Source: Streptomyces massasporeus (GTDB taxonomy: Bacteria; Actinomycetota; Actinomycetes; Streptomycetales; Streptomycetaceae). From it: DNA of 64,000 nucleotides. The notes beneath the pieces are model-generated. The model saw nothing but the letters and a program-made list of their open reading frames with translations. It searched no databases and was not told the DNA's origin. Where the stretch lies: assembly GCF_014648995.1 (NCBI RefSeq), contig NZ_BMSE01000007.1, positions 186,001-250,000 on the forward strand, written 5' to 3'. The number at the start of each line of letters is the position of its first letter. Position 1 is the first letter of the stretch. This document shows, piece by piece, positions 41,788 through 51,252 of this stretch. Made by a program: the position numbers and the translations under genes.

Positions 41788-42728
41788 ACGAGGTCCACCT
41801 TGTCGTCGGGGGCGAGGCGCCGCTGCACCCAGGTCACCGCCAGGACGATCAGCAGCAGTACGACCGCGGCCGCCGAGGCGAGTCCCGTCTTGTTGAACTG
41901 GAATGCCAGCTTCACGGTCTGGATGACGAACGTCTCGGTGCCGGTCGCGCCGCCGGTCATGATGTACGGGATCTCGAAGACCGACAGGGAGCCCGAGATC
42001 GAGAGGATCACGGTGAGGGACAGGACCGGCTTGATGCCCGGCGCGATGATGTGGCGGAACTGGTGCCAGCGGTTCGCGCCGTCCAGCTCGGCCGCCTCGT
42101 ACAGTTCCCCGGGGATCGACTGGATCGCGCCGAGGAAGAGGACGAAGTTCAGGCCCAGGTAGCGCCAGACGGAGACGGCGGCCAGAGAGGTGTTCGCCGA
42201 CGTCGGGGTGCCCAGCCAGGCGCGGTCCGTCTGCACGCCAAGCAGGCTCAGCACGGAGTCGAGGGTGCCGCCGTCCTGGAAGAAGTAGAGGAAGACGAAC
42301 CCGATCGCCACGCCGTTGATCAGGTACGGGAAGAACAGCACGCCCTTGAAGAAGTTCCGGAAGCGGACGTTGAAGCTGAGGATCGTGGCGAAGTAGAGCG
42401 CGGCCACGATCTGGATCACCGACGCCGCCAGGTAGTAGCCGCTGACCCAGAAGACCTCGAACAGCTCCGGGCGCGTGAAGAGTTCGGCGTAGTTCTCGGT
42501 GCCCGTCCAGCGCAGCTCGGGGCTCACCCCGTCCCAGTCGGTGAAGCTGTACGCGACCATGTTGGCGATCGGCGCGTAGGTGAAGACGATCAGGAGGGCG
42601 AGCGGGGCGAGCAGGAAGAGCCAGGGGGTGGCCCCGCGCCACAGGCGTGCCGGGCGCGGGGCGGGTGCCGGGGCGGTGGCCGCCCCCGCGGCCGCCTTGA
42701 CGGCCGCCGTCTCGGTCGTGCCCGTCAT
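41784..42728 (-). CDS. Sugar ABC transporter permease, MalF type
   Basis: 314 residues from the ATG at 42728, which overlaps the binding-protein stop (ATGA). A cytosolic Ala/Pro-rich N-terminus (about 35 residues) is followed by six helices, with the EAA loop IPGELYEAAELDGANRWHQFRHIIAPGIKPVLSL. It pairs with the MalG-type subunit encoded immediately downstream. Confidence 0.93.
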   Translation of the reverse strand: MTGTTETAAVKAAAGAATAPAPAPRPARLWRGATPWLFLLAPLALLIVFTYAPIANMVAYSFTDWDGVSPELRWTGTENYAELFTRPELFEVFWVSGYYLAASVIQIVAALYFATILSFNVRFRNFFKGVLFFPYLINGVAIGFVFLYFFQDGGTLDSVLSLLGVQTDRAWLGTPTSANTSLAAVSVWRYLGLNFVLFLGAIQSIPGELYEAAELDGANRWHQFRHIIAPGIKPVLSLTVILSISGSLSVFEIPYIMTGGATGTETFVIQTVKLAFQFNKTGLASAAAVVLLLIVLAVTWVQRRLAPDDKVDLV

Positions 42729-44041
42729 CAGTACCCCAGCGACTTCTGGGTCTCGGTCCACTTCTCGCCGAGGCCGTCCAGAAAGTCGTCCGGGTCGCCC
42801 TTCCTGGCGCCGCGGGCCATGTCGACGAGTTCCTTGCGGTAGTCCGGCTTGCTGATGCCGACCTCGGACTGGTTCTCGATGGTCTTCAGCTCGGCGCCCT
42901 TGCTGTCGTCGAGGTCGAGGAGCTTGACGCCCGCCTCCTCGTACGGCTTCAGCATGTCGGGCAGCGGGGCGTCCTTGAGCGGGGACAGCGCCAGGTTGTC
43001 CTGCGCGTAGCCGGACTTGTCGGTGAACCAGTCGATCCAGGCGCGGGCGGCCCCCTTGTGCGAGGAGTGGATGTTGACGGCCTGGTTGTAGTCGGGCGAC
43101 GTCACCGCGCAGAAGGTGCCGTCCTTCTGGGCGGGGAAGGGCATGAACCCGATGTCGTCCGGGTCGGTGCCGGCCTGCTTCGCCGCGCCCTGCATCTGGA
43201 TGACCGCCCAGGAGCCGAGCCACATGGTGGCGATCTCGCCCTTGGCCAGCCTGGGTTTGGACGCCTCCCAGTTGGTGGTGGTCGGGTCCTTCTCGACGAG
43301 CCCCTCGTGCACGATGTCGTACAGCAGACGGTCCGCCACGCGCAGTTCGCCGCCCTCGGCCCAGGGGTTGCCCTCGGCCCACCTGGTGGTGGCCTGCTCG
43401 TCGCAGCTGACCGAGCCCCTGACTCCCGTCCACTGGCTGAGCGGCCAGCCGTCCTTGAAGTTGGTGTAGTAGGGGACCGCGTCGGTCTTCGACTTGACCG
43501 CCTTGAGGCCGGCGAGGAACTCGTCCGGGGTCGTGGGCCAGTCGGTGACTCCGGCCTCTTTCCACACCTTCTTGTTGTAGATGAACCCCGGGACCGCGCC
43601 GAGCGGGCTCTGGCCGTAGACCTTGCCGCCGACGGCCGTGTAGTCGGTGAAGCGGTACTTCTCGCTCCGCTCCTCCTTGCTGCCCAGGGAGGCGAAGAAC
43701 TTCGGGTAGTCCTTCTTCTCGATCACCGCGGGGATCATGAGGACGTCGCCGTAGTTCTCCGTGTTCATACGGATCTTGACTTCGCCCTCGTAGTCGGTGA
43801 TGCCGTCGAACTCGACCTTCACCTTCGGATACGTCTTGTTGAACTCGGCGGCGTACTTCTTCATCGTCCCGTCCTGCACGAGGTCGGTCCGGTGAGTGAG
43901 GACGGTGATGGTCCCGTCGACTGTGGAGGGATCGTCGGGCGCCTCGGCGTCGGCGCCCTTCGAGGAGCCTCCGGTGCCGGTGCAGCCGGACGCCAGCAGG
44001 GCCGCGCCCACGGCGAGGGCGAGGAGGGTACGGCGGTTCAT
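42728..44041 (-). CDS. Sugar ABC transporter substrate-binding lipoprotein
   Basis: 437 residues from the ATG at 44041 (GGAG 9 bases upstream; an ATG two codons earlier is too close to the ribosome site). Lipobox LLASGCTG. Family-1 binding-protein features: TITVLTHRTDLVQDGTMKKYAAEFNKTYPKVKVEFDGI in substance, and GEIATMWLGSWAVIQMQG. It captures the sugar outside the membrane for the two permeases encoded downstream. Divergent from the beta-mannosidase gene, sharing a promoter region with two ACCGGT operators. Confidence 0.92.
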   Translation of the reverse strand: MNRRTLLALAVGAALLASGCTGTGGSSKGADAEAPDDPSTVDGTITVLTHRTDLVQDGTMKKYAAEFNKTYPKVKVEFDGITDYEGEVKIRMNTENYGDVLMIPAVIEKKDYPKFFASLGSKEERSEKYRFTDYTAVGGKVYGQSPLGAVPGFIYNKKVWKEAGVTDWPTTPDEFLAGLKAVKSKTDAVPYYTNFKDGWPLSQWTGVRGSVSCDEQATTRWAEGNPWAEGGELRVADRLLYDIVHEGLVEKDPTTTNWEASKPRLAKGEIATMWLGSWAVIQMQGAAKQAGTDPDDIGFMPFPAQKDGTFCAVTSPDYNQAVNIHSSHKGAARAWIDWFTDKSGYAQDNLALSPLKDAPLPDMLKPYEEAGVKLLDLDDSKGAELKTIENQSEVGISKPDYRKELVDMARGARKGDPDDFLDGLGEKWTETQKSLGY

Positions 44042-44128
44042 GTGCATCAGCTCCGTTCGCGGAGGGGAACTCGGGACGGACGAGCACGTGCGGTATGGCT
44101 GGTTCGGAACTCTGGCAGCGCGCACTCA

Positions 44129-44134
44129 ACCGGT
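44129..44134. promoter_or_regulatory. Operator-like site 1 of the mannoside locus
   Basis: Palindromic core ACCGGT in the context CTCAACCGGTAAAG. It matches site 2 in the pattern CT-N-R-ACCGGT-W-AAG (N any base, R purine, W A or T). It lies 88 bases from the binding-protein start, in the divergent promoter region. Confidence 0.55.
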
Positions 44135-44185
44135 AAAGTCCCAATCCCGCCAACGATGCGAAACCGTCACTCGACTCTTCACTGG

Positions 44186-44191
44186 ACCGGT
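44186..44191. promoter_or_regulatory. Operator-like site 2 of the mannoside locus
   Basis: ACCGGT in the context CTGGACCGGTTAAG, 57 bp from site 1 and 13 bases before the beta-mannosidase start. The spacing and divergent arrangement suggest joint repression of both operons by the LacI-type protein encoded after the mannosidase. Confidence 0.55.
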
Positions 44192-44204
44192 TAAGGGAGT
44201 GCGC

Positions 44205-46592
44205 ATGCTGGAGGCGACACCGCTCGGCGAGGGATGGATCCTGCGCCACGACTCGGACACGCTGCCCGCCGTCGTGCCGGGGTGCGTGCACACCGACCTG
44301 ATGGCCGCCGGGGTGATTCCGGACCCGTTCCTCGGCCTGGGCGAGACCGAGGTGGCGTGGGTGGGGCGCCGGGACTGGACGTACGAGCGGCAGCTCGGCG
44401 GCCCGTGGGGGCAGGAGCAGACCGACCTGGTCTTCGACGGGCTCGACACCGTCGCCGAGATCTCCCTGGACGGGCGGCTGCTGGGGACGGTGCGCAACAT
44501 GCACCGCTCGTACCGGTTCGACGTGACGGGCCTGTCCGGGCGGCTGTCCGTGCGGTTCGTCTCCGCCTACGCGGAGGCCGAGGCGGTGCGGGGCCGGGTC
44601 GGCGAACGGCCCGCCGCCTACGCCGAGCCCTACCAGTACCTGCGCAAGATGGCCTGCTCCTTCGGCTGGGACTGGGGGCCGACCCTGGTGACGGCCGGGA
44701 TCTGGCGGCCGGTGCGCCTGGAGCACTGGTCGACGGCCCGGATCGCCCGGGTGCGCCCGCTGGTCACCGTCGAGGACGGCACGGGCGTCGTCGAGCTGGC
44801 CGTCGACGTCGAGCGGACCCGCGTCGAGGCACCGCTCGCCGTGGAGGCGACCGTCGCGGGGGTGCGGGCGCGGGCGGAGATCGAGGGGGCGGGCGGGACC
44901 GTACGGCTGCGAGTGCCGGACGCGCGGCTGTGGTGGCCGCGCGGGTACGGCGAACAGCCGCTGTACGACGTCGAGTTGAAGCTTCTGCACGGCGAGGACG
45001 CGCTGGACGTGTGGCGGCGGCGGGTCGGCTTCCGGACCGTGGAGCTGGACCGGCGGCCCGATGCGCACGGCACCGGCTTCACCCTCGTCGTCAACGGCGA
45101 GCGGCTCTTCGCCCGGGGCGTCAACTGGATCCCCGACGACGTCTTCCCGTCCCGGATCACCCGCGAGCGCTACCGGGAGCGGCTGGAGCAGGCGGCCGGC
45201 GCGGGCGTCGATCTCGTCCGGATCTGGGGCGGCGGGATCTACGAGAGCGAGGACTTCTACGACGCCTGCGACGAGCTGGGCCTGCTGGTCTGGCAGGACT
45301 TCCCGTTCGCCTGCGCCGCCTATCCGGAGGAGCAGCCGCTGCGCGGCGAGGTGGAGGCCGAGGCGCGGGAGAACGTCGTACGGCTGATGCCGCATCCGTC
45401 GCTCGTGCTGTGGAACGGCAACAACGAGAACCTGTGGGGCTTCCGGGACTGGGAGTGGGAGCCGCGGCTGGCCGGGGACTCCTGGGGGGAGGGCTACTAC
45501 CTGGGCGTGCTGCCGCGGGTGGTGGCCGAGTTGGACCCGACCCGGCCGTACACGGCGGGCAGCCCGTGGTCCGGGTCCTGGGAGCACCACCCGAACGACC
45601 CGGCGCACGGCACCCACCACTCGTGGGAGGTGTGGAACCGGGAGGACTACGCGGACTACCGGCTGAGCGTGCCGCGGTTCGTCGCCGAGTTCGGCTGGCA
45701 GGCGCCGCCCGCGTACACCACGCTGCGCCGGGCGCTGCCCGGGGAGGAGCTCGCGCCGGACTCCCCCGGCATGCTGCACCACCAGAAGGCGGACGACGGC
45801 AACGGCAAGCTGGAGCGGGGACTCGAGCGGCATTTCGCCGTGCCGGACGGGGACTTCGACCGCTGGCACTACCTGATGCAGCTCAACCAGGCGCGGGCGG
45901 TCGCCGCCGGGATCGAGCACTGGCGCTCCCACTGGCCGGTGTGCGCGGGCACGATCGTCTGGCAGCTCAACGACTGCTGGCCGGTGACGTCCTGGGCGGC
46001 GATCGACGGGGACGGCCGGGAGAAGCCGCTGTACCACGAGCTGCGGCGGCTGTACGCGGACCGGTTGCTGACGTTCCGGGAGCGGGACGGCCGGCTGGTG
46101 CTGGCCGCCGTGAACCAGGCGGCCGAGGACTGGACGGGGGCGCTGACCCTGCGGCGGATGTCCGTCGAGGGCGAGGTGCTGGGGCAGGCGGATGTGGAGC
46201 TGGCGGCCGGGGCCCGGAGCGTGGCCCGGGTGGACGTGCCGCGCGAGCTGACGCCCGTCGGGCCGAAGGAGTTCCTGGTCGCGGACGCGGACGCCGGCGC
46301 GGAGGCGGAGGGGCTGCGGGCGCTGCACTTCCCCGTACCGGACCGTGAAGTCCCCTACCCGGCCCCGCGGTTCGAGGTCACGCTCGCTCCGGGCGGGATC
46401 ACGGTGAGAGCCCGCACCCTGGTCCGGGACCTGCTGCTCCAGGCCGACCGGATGGAGCCGGGGGCGCGGGCCGACCGAGGGCTGGTCACACTGCTGCCGG
46501 GCGAAGAGGTGACCATCGGGGTGCGCGGCTGGAAGACTCCGGACGCGGAGACTGCTCGTTCGGCCCTGTACTGCGTGGAGCCCACCCGATGA
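44205..46592 (+). CDS. Beta-mannosidase, glycoside hydrolase family 2
   Basis: 795 residues from the ATG at 44205 (GGGAG 5 bases upstream). Mannosidase-type GH2: the N-terminal binding domain starts GWILRHDSDTLPAVVPGCVHTDLMAAG, the acid/base E408 lies in WNGNNENLWGF, and the nucleophile E495 in VAEFGWQAPP. The WSCSFGWDWGP-like segment (KMACSFGWDWGPTL) is typical of beta-mannosidases. No signal peptide, so it acts in the cytosol on imported beta-mannosides. Its stop overlaps the start of the downstream LacI gene. Confidence 0.92.
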   Translation: MLEATPLGEGWILRHDSDTLPAVVPGCVHTDLMAAGVIPDPFLGLGETEVAWVGRRDWTYERQLGGPWGQEQTDLVFDGLDTVAEISLDGRLLGTVRNMHRSYRFDVTGLSGRLSVRFVSAYAEAEAVRGRVGERPAAYAEPYQYLRKMACSFGWDWGPTLVTAGIWRPVRLEHWSTARIARVRPLVTVEDGTGVVELAVDVERTRVEAPLAVEATVAGVRARAEIEGAGGTVRLRVPDARLWWPRGYGEQPLYDVELKLLHGEDALDVWRRRVGFRTVELDRRPDAHGTGFTLVVNGERLFARGVNWIPDDVFPSRITRERYRERLEQAAGAGVDLVRIWGGGIYESEDFYDACDELGLLVWQDFPFACAAYPEEQPLRGEVEAEARENVVRLMPHPSLVLWNGNNENLWGFRDWEWEPRLAGDSWGEGYYLGVLPRVVAELDPTRPYTAGSPWSGSWEHHPNDPAHGTHHSWEVWNREDYADYRLSVPRFVAEFGWQAPPAYTTLRRALPGEELAPDSPGMLHHQKADDGNGKLERGLERHFAVPDGDFDRWHYLMQLNQARAVAAGIEHWRSHWPVCAGTIVWQLNDCWPVTSWAAIDGDGREKPLYHELRRLYADRLLTFRERDGRLVLAAVNQAAEDWTGALTLRRMSVEGEVLGQADVELAAGARSVARVDVPRELTPVGPKEFLVADADAGAEAEGLRALHFPVPDREVPYPAPRFEVTLAPGGITVRARTLVRDLLLQADRMEPGARADRGLVTLLPGEEVTIGVRGWKTPDAETARSALYCVEPTR

Positions 46593-47626
46593 CGGCAACG
46601 CCGACCCCTCGCGTCACCATCAAGGACGTCGCCGCGCGCGCCGGCGTGTCCAAGGGTGCCGTGTCCCTCGCCTTCAACCACAAGCCCGGGCTGTCGGAGG
46701 CCACCCGGGACCGGATCTTCCTCGCGGCGCGGGAGCTGGGCTGGTCGCCGAGCCTCACGGCGCGGACGCTGGCCGGATCGCGGGTGGACGTGGTCGGTCT
46801 CGCCGTGTGCCGTCCGGCGCGGGTGCTCGGCCTCGAGCCCTGGTACATGGAGTTCGTCTCCGGCGTGGAGAGCGTGCTGGCCGAGCATTCCAGCTCGCTG
46901 CTGCTGCGGCTCGTACGGAACATGGACGAGGAAGTGGGCGTCCAGGAGGCGTGGTGGCGGGGGCGGCAGATCGGCGGGTCGATCCTCGTCGACTTCCGCG
47001 CGGACGATCCGCGGGTCGCCATGACGGAGCGGCTCGGGATGCCGGTGGTCGCCGTCGGGCACCCCTCGCTGACCGGGGGGCTCACCTCGGTGTGGACGGA
47101 CGACGCCACGGCCGTGACGGAGGCGGTGCGGTATCTGGCCGCGCTCGGTCACCGGCGGATCGCCCGGGTCGGCGGGGCGGCGGACCTCGGGCACACGTCG
47201 ATCCGGACGGCGGCGTTCGACGAGGCGGCGGGGGCACTCGCGCTGGCCGGGGCGTGGCAGGTGGCCACGGACTTCTCGGGGGACGCGGGGGCGCGGGCGA
47301 CCCGGTCGCTGCTGACCGCGGCACCGGCCGACCGGCCGACCGCGATCGTGTACGACAACGACATCATGGCGGTGGCGGGGCTGTCGGTGGCGGCGGAGAT
47401 GGGGCTTCGGGTGCCGGAGGACGTGTCGCTGCTGGCCTGGGACGACTCGCAGCTGTGCCGGCTGACGCATCCGACGCTGTCGGCGATGAGTCATGACGTG
47501 CACGGGTTCGGGGCGGAGGTGGCCCGGACGTTGTTCTCGGTGATCACCGGGGGTGAGGGCGGGTCACACCCGGTGCCGACCCCTGTGCTGACGCCGCGGG
47601 GGTCCACGGCACCGCCGAAGGTGTGA
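46589..47626 (+). CDS. LacI-family regulator of the mannoside locus
   Basis: 345 residues. The helix-turn-helix VTIKDVAARAGVSKGAVSLAFNHKPGLSEATRDRI is near residues 10-45, followed by a ligand-binding core (VDVVGLAVCRPARVLG, ALGHRRIARVGG, PTAIVYDNDIMAVAG, SLLAWDDSQLCRL). Translationally coupled to the mannosidase (ATGA overlap), so repressor and enzyme are made together. The two ACCGGT sites upstream of the mannosidase are its best operator candidates. Confidence 0.92.
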   Translation: MTATPTPRVTIKDVAARAGVSKGAVSLAFNHKPGLSEATRDRIFLAARELGWSPSLTARTLAGSRVDVVGLAVCRPARVLGLEPWYMEFVSGVESVLAEHSSSLLLRLVRNMDEEVGVQEAWWRGRQIGGSILVDFRADDPRVAMTERLGMPVVAVGHPSLTGGLTSVWTDDATAVTEAVRYLAALGHRRIARVGGAADLGHTSIRTAAFDEAAGALALAGAWQVATDFSGDAGARATRSLLTAAPADRPTAIVYDNDIMAVAGLSVAAEMGLRVPEDVSLLAWDDSQLCRLTHPTLSAMSHDVHGFGAEVARTLFSVITGGEGGSHPVPTPVLTPRGSTAPPKV

Positions 47627-47684
47627 CCTTCACCGCTCCCCCTGTCAGGACTGTGCAGCTACGTTACTCATAAGTAGCATGGGC

Positions 47685-47700
47685 CTGAGCGCGCGCTCAG
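47685..47700. promoter_or_regulatory. 16-bp perfect palindrome upstream of the fadA-type gene
   Basis: CTGAGCGCGCGCTCAG is fully self-complementary. It is preceded by an imperfect TTACT-CATA-AGTAG dyad (47664-47677), which resembles TetR/FadR-type operators. Both lie 50-85 bases before the thiolase start, where a promoter is expected. Confidence 0.5.
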
Positions 47701-47746
47701 CGCATCGCAGCAGCAATGCAGATCCTGACCCTGGAGGAGAGCCATC

Positions 47747-48964
47747 GTGCCTCGTACCGTCAGGGACGTCGTCTTCGTCGACGGCGTCCGCACCCCGTTC
47801 GGCAAGGCGGGCCCGAAGGGCATCTACCACGAGACCCGTGCCGACGACCTCGTCGTGAAGGCGATCCGGGAGCTGCTGCGCCGCAACCCCGGACTCGACC
47901 CGAAGAAGATCGACGAGGTCGCCATCGCCGCGACCACGCAGATCGGTGACCAGGGCCTGACCATCGGCCGCACCGCCGGGATCCTCGCGGGTCTCCCGCA
48001 GTCCGTGCCGGGCTACTCCATCGACCGCATGTGCGCCGGCGCCCTGACCGCCGTCACCGCGGTCGCCGGTTCCGTCGCCTTCGGCGCCTACGACATCGCC
48101 ATCGCCGGCGGTGTCGAGCACATGGGCCGCCACCCCATGGGCGAGGGCGTCGACCCGAACCCGCGGTTCGTCTCGGAGAAGCTGGTCGACGAGTCGGCCC
48201 TGTTCATGGGCATGACCGCGGAGAACCTGCACGACCGCTACCCGCAGATCACCAAGCAGCGCGCCGACGAGTACGCCGTGCGCTCCCAGGAGAAGGCCGC
48301 CAAGGCGTACGCCAACGGCAAGATCCAGGCCGACCTGGTGCCGGTCTCGGTACGCCGCACCTCCCCCGAGGCCGGTGAGACGGGCTGGGGCCTGGTCACC
48401 GCCGACGAGCCGATGCGCCCGGGCACGACCCTGGAGAACCTCTCCGGCCTGAAGACCCCGTTCCGTGTGCACGGCCGGGTCACCGCCGGTAACGCGGCCG
48501 GCCTGAACGACGGCGCCACCGCCTCGCTCATCGCCTCCGAGGACTTCGCGCGGGAGCACGACCTCCCCGTGAAGATGCGCCTGGTCTCCTACTCCTTCGC
48601 GGGCGTGGAGCCGGAGGTCATGGGCTACGGCCCGATCCCGGCGACGGAGAAGGCGCTGGCCCAGGCAGGTCTGTCGATCTCCGACATCGGACTGTTCGAG
48701 ATCAACGAGGCGTTCGCCGTCCAGGTCCTCGCCTTCCTGGACCACTACGGCATCGCCGACGACGACGAGCGCGTCAACCAGTACGGCGGCGCCATCGCGT
48801 TCGGCCACCCGCTGGCCTCCTCCGGCGTCCGCCTGATGACGCAGCTGGCCCGCCAGTTCGAGGAGCAGCCGCACGTCCGCTACGGCCTGACCACCATGTG
48901 CGTCGGCTTCGGCATGGGCGCGACGGTCATCTGGGAGAACCCGCACTTCGAGGGGGACAAGTGA
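47747..48964 (+). CDS. fadA: Acetyl-CoA acyltransferase (thiolase) of fatty-acid oxidation
   Basis: 405 residues from a GTG with GGAGGAG 7 bases upstream. The nucleophilic Cys is in DRMCAGALTAV (about residue 96). Catalytic His and second Cys are in YGGAIAFGHPLASSGVRLM and TTMCVGFGMGA. It cleaves 3-ketoacyl-CoA with CoA. The gene overlaps fadB by 4 bases (GTGA), the standard beta-oxidation pair. Confidence 0.94.
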   Translation: MPRTVRDVVFVDGVRTPFGKAGPKGIYHETRADDLVVKAIRELLRRNPGLDPKKIDEVAIAATTQIGDQGLTIGRTAGILAGLPQSVPGYSIDRMCAGALTAVTAVAGSVAFGAYDIAIAGGVEHMGRHPMGEGVDPNPRFVSEKLVDESALFMGMTAENLHDRYPQITKQRADEYAVRSQEKAAKAYANGKIQADLVPVSVRRTSPEAGETGWGLVTADEPMRPGTTLENLSGLKTPFRVHGRVTAGNAAGLNDGATASLIASEDFAREHDLPVKMRLVSYSFAGVEPEVMGYGPIPATEKALAQAGLSISDIGLFEINEAFAVQVLAFLDHYGIADDDERVNQYGGAIAFGHPLASSGVRLMTQLARQFEEQPHVRYGLTTMCVGFGMGATVIWENPHFEGDK

Positions 48965-51090
48965 GCACCACCGCCGAGCTTCTCAAGCAGGCTTCCGAGC
49001 TGTTCCCGGACGAGGTCGTCACGAGTGCGCACGTACGCCACTTCGACCTCCCCCTCGGTGCCGGGCGCTTCGCCCTGATCACCCTGGACAACGGCCACGA
49101 CCACACCAAGCCGACCACCTTCGGCCCGGCCTCGCTGGCGAACCTGAACGCCGCCATCGACCAGGTCGAGAAGGAGGCGGCGGACGGCGAGATCGTCGGC
49201 GTCGGCCTCACCGGCAAGCCGTTCATCTTCGCGGTCGGTGCCGACCTCAAGGGCGTGGAGATCCTCAAGGAGTACGAGCACGCCCTCGCCATCGGCAAGG
49301 GCGGCCACGAGGTCTTCAAGCGGCTGTCCGAGCTGGCCGTGCCGACCTTCGCGTACTACAACGGCGCCGCGATGGGCGGCGGTGTCGAGGTCGGTCTGCA
49401 CTGCACCTACCGGACCGTCTCCGCGGCCCTCCCGGCGTTCTCGCTGCCCGAGGTCTTCCTCGGTCTGGTCCCGGGCTGGGGCGGCTGCGCCCTGCTGCCG
49501 AACCTGATCGGCCCCGAGAAGGCCGTCTCGGTGATCATCGAGAACAGCCTCAACCAGAACAAGCAGCTCAAGGGCAAGCAGGTCTTCGAGCTCGGCATCG
49601 CCGACGCGATCTTCGAGGGCGCGGACTTCCTGGAGCAGTCGCTGATCTGGACCGCGGCCGTCCTCAAGGGCGAGCTGGAGATCGAGCGCCCGGTCATCGA
49701 CCGCGGCGAGGCCTGGGACCAGGCCGTCGCCAAGGGCCGCTTCATCGCGGACTCCAAGGTGCACGGCGCCGCCCCGGCCGCCTACCGCGCCCTGGACATC
49801 ATCGCCGCCGCCAAGAACGGCGACCTCCAGCAGGGCTTCGACGCCGAGGACAAGGCCCTCGCCGACCTCATCATGGGCGGCGAACTGCGCTCCGGCATCT
49901 ACGCCTTCAACCTGGTGCAGAAGCGTGGCAAGCGCCCGGCCGGCGCCCCGGACAAGAACCTGGCCCGCCCGGTCACCAAGGTCGGTGTCGTCGGCGCCGG
50001 TCTGATGGCCAGCCAGCTCGCGCTGCTCTTCCTGCGCCGCCTGGAGGTGCCGGTCGTGCTGACCGACATCGACCAGGAGCGCGTCGACAAGGGTGTGGGC
50101 TACGTCCACGCCGAGATCGACAAGCTGCTCGGCAAGGGCCGCATCAACCAGGACAAGGCCAACCGCCTCAAGGCGCTGGTGTCCGGTGTGCTGGACAAGG
50201 CCGAGGGCTTCTCGGACGCCGACTTCGTCATCGAGGCGGTCTTCGAGGAGATCGGCGTCAAGCAGCAGGTGTTCGCGGAGGTGGAGGCGGTCGCCCCGGC
50301 GCACGCCATCTTCGCGACGAACACCTCCTCGCTGTCGGTCTCCGAGATGGCGTCGAAGCTCAAGAACCCCGAGCGGGTCGTGGGCTTCCACTTCTTCAAC
50401 CCGGTCGCGGTCCTCCCGCTCCTGGAGATCGTGCGCGGCGAGAAGACCGACGACGCCTCCCTGGCCACGGCCTTCGCCGTCGCCAAGAAGCTGAAGAAGA
50501 CCGCGGTCCTCACCAAGGACGCCCCGGCGTTCGTCGTGAACCGCATCCTGACCCGCTTCATGGGCGAGATCCAGAACATCATCGACGAGGGCACCCCCGT
50601 CGAGGTCGCCGAGAAGGGCGTCGAGCCGCTCGGTCTGCCGATGTCGCCGCTGGTCCTGCTGGAGCTGGTCGGCCCCGCGATCGGTCTGCACGTCTCGGAG
50701 ACCCTCAACCGGGCCTTCCCGGACCGCTTCACCGTCTCCCCGAACCTCGCGGCCGTCGTCAAGGCGGGCAAGCGCGGCTTCTACGTCTACGACTCCGGCA
50801 AGCCGGAGCTGGACCCCGAGGTCGCCGCGCTGCTGAAGCAGGGCGACACCGTCCTGACGGAGGAGCAGGTCCGCGACCGCGTGCTCGACGCGGTGGCGCA
50901 GGAGATCGGCATCATGCTCGACGAGGGCGTCGTCGCCGAGGCGCAGGACATCGACCTGTGCCTCATCACGGGCGCCGGCTGGCCCTTCCACCTGGGCGGC
51001 ATCACGCCGTACCTGGACCGCGAGGGTGTCTCCGAGCGCGTGAACGGCAAGAGGTTCCTGGCGCAGGGCGTCGCGAGCGTCCCGGCGTAA
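48961..51090 (+). CDS. fadB: Multifunctional enoyl-CoA hydratase / 3-hydroxyacyl-CoA dehydrogenase
   Basis: 709 residues from the GTG at 48961, coupled to fadA. Residues 1-300 are a crotonase domain (VGVGLTGKPFIFAVGADLKGVE, YYNGAAMGGGVEVGLHCTYR, LPEVFLGLVPGWGGCALLPN). From about 340 comes the NAD-binding domain (VGVVGAGLMASQLALLFLRR), VVGFHFFNPVAVLPLLEIVRG, and the C-terminal dehydrogenase domains (FVVNRILTRFMGEIQNIIDEG). It performs the two middle steps of beta-oxidation in the cytosol. Confidence 0.95.
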   Translation: MSTTAELLKQASELFPDEVVTSAHVRHFDLPLGAGRFALITLDNGHDHTKPTTFGPASLANLNAAIDQVEKEAADGEIVGVGLTGKPFIFAVGADLKGVEILKEYEHALAIGKGGHEVFKRLSELAVPTFAYYNGAAMGGGVEVGLHCTYRTVSAALPAFSLPEVFLGLVPGWGGCALLPNLIGPEKAVSVIIENSLNQNKQLKGKQVFELGIADAIFEGADFLEQSLIWTAAVLKGELEIERPVIDRGEAWDQAVAKGRFIADSKVHGAAPAAYRALDIIAAAKNGDLQQGFDAEDKALADLIMGGELRSGIYAFNLVQKRGKRPAGAPDKNLARPVTKVGVVGAGLMASQLALLFLRRLEVPVVLTDIDQERVDKGVGYVHAEIDKLLGKGRINQDKANRLKALVSGVLDKAEGFSDADFVIEAVFEEIGVKQQVFAEVEAVAPAHAIFATNTSSLSVSEMASKLKNPERVVGFHFFNPVAVLPLLEIVRGEKTDDASLATAFAVAKKLKKTAVLTKDAPAFVVNRILTRFMGEIQNIIDEGTPVEVAEKGVEPLGLPMSPLVLLELVGPAIGLHVSETLNRAFPDRFTVSPNLAAVVKAGKRGFYVYDSGKPELDPEVAALLKQGDTVLTEEQVRDRVLDAVAQEIGIMLDEGVVAEAQDIDLCLITGAGWPFHLGGITPYLDREGVSERVNGKRFLAQGVASVPA

Positions 51091-51252
51091 CGCGTTACCC
51101 CTGAGGGGGGTGGGGCGTACGGTAACAATCCGTGCACCCGCCCCCCTTTCTGCATGCCGCCACAGATAGGATCCTCACACAATCCGACCATTGTTTACCT
51201 GACTCTGACGGTCTCCACCCCAGACCGCCGGGTGTCCTCGAAGGAGTCCTGC

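Noticed and set aside
42729..46598. Very long minus-strand frame continuing the MalF-type permease upstream past the binding protein and mannosidase
   Set aside because: Only its 3' end (41784-42728) is a real gene. The rest lies opposite or out of frame with well-recognised genes and has no motifs.
51094..51126. GTTACC / GGTAAC pair after fadB as an operator
   Set aside because: Only 6-bp arms 21 bases apart in the 3' region; too weak to call without conservation data.
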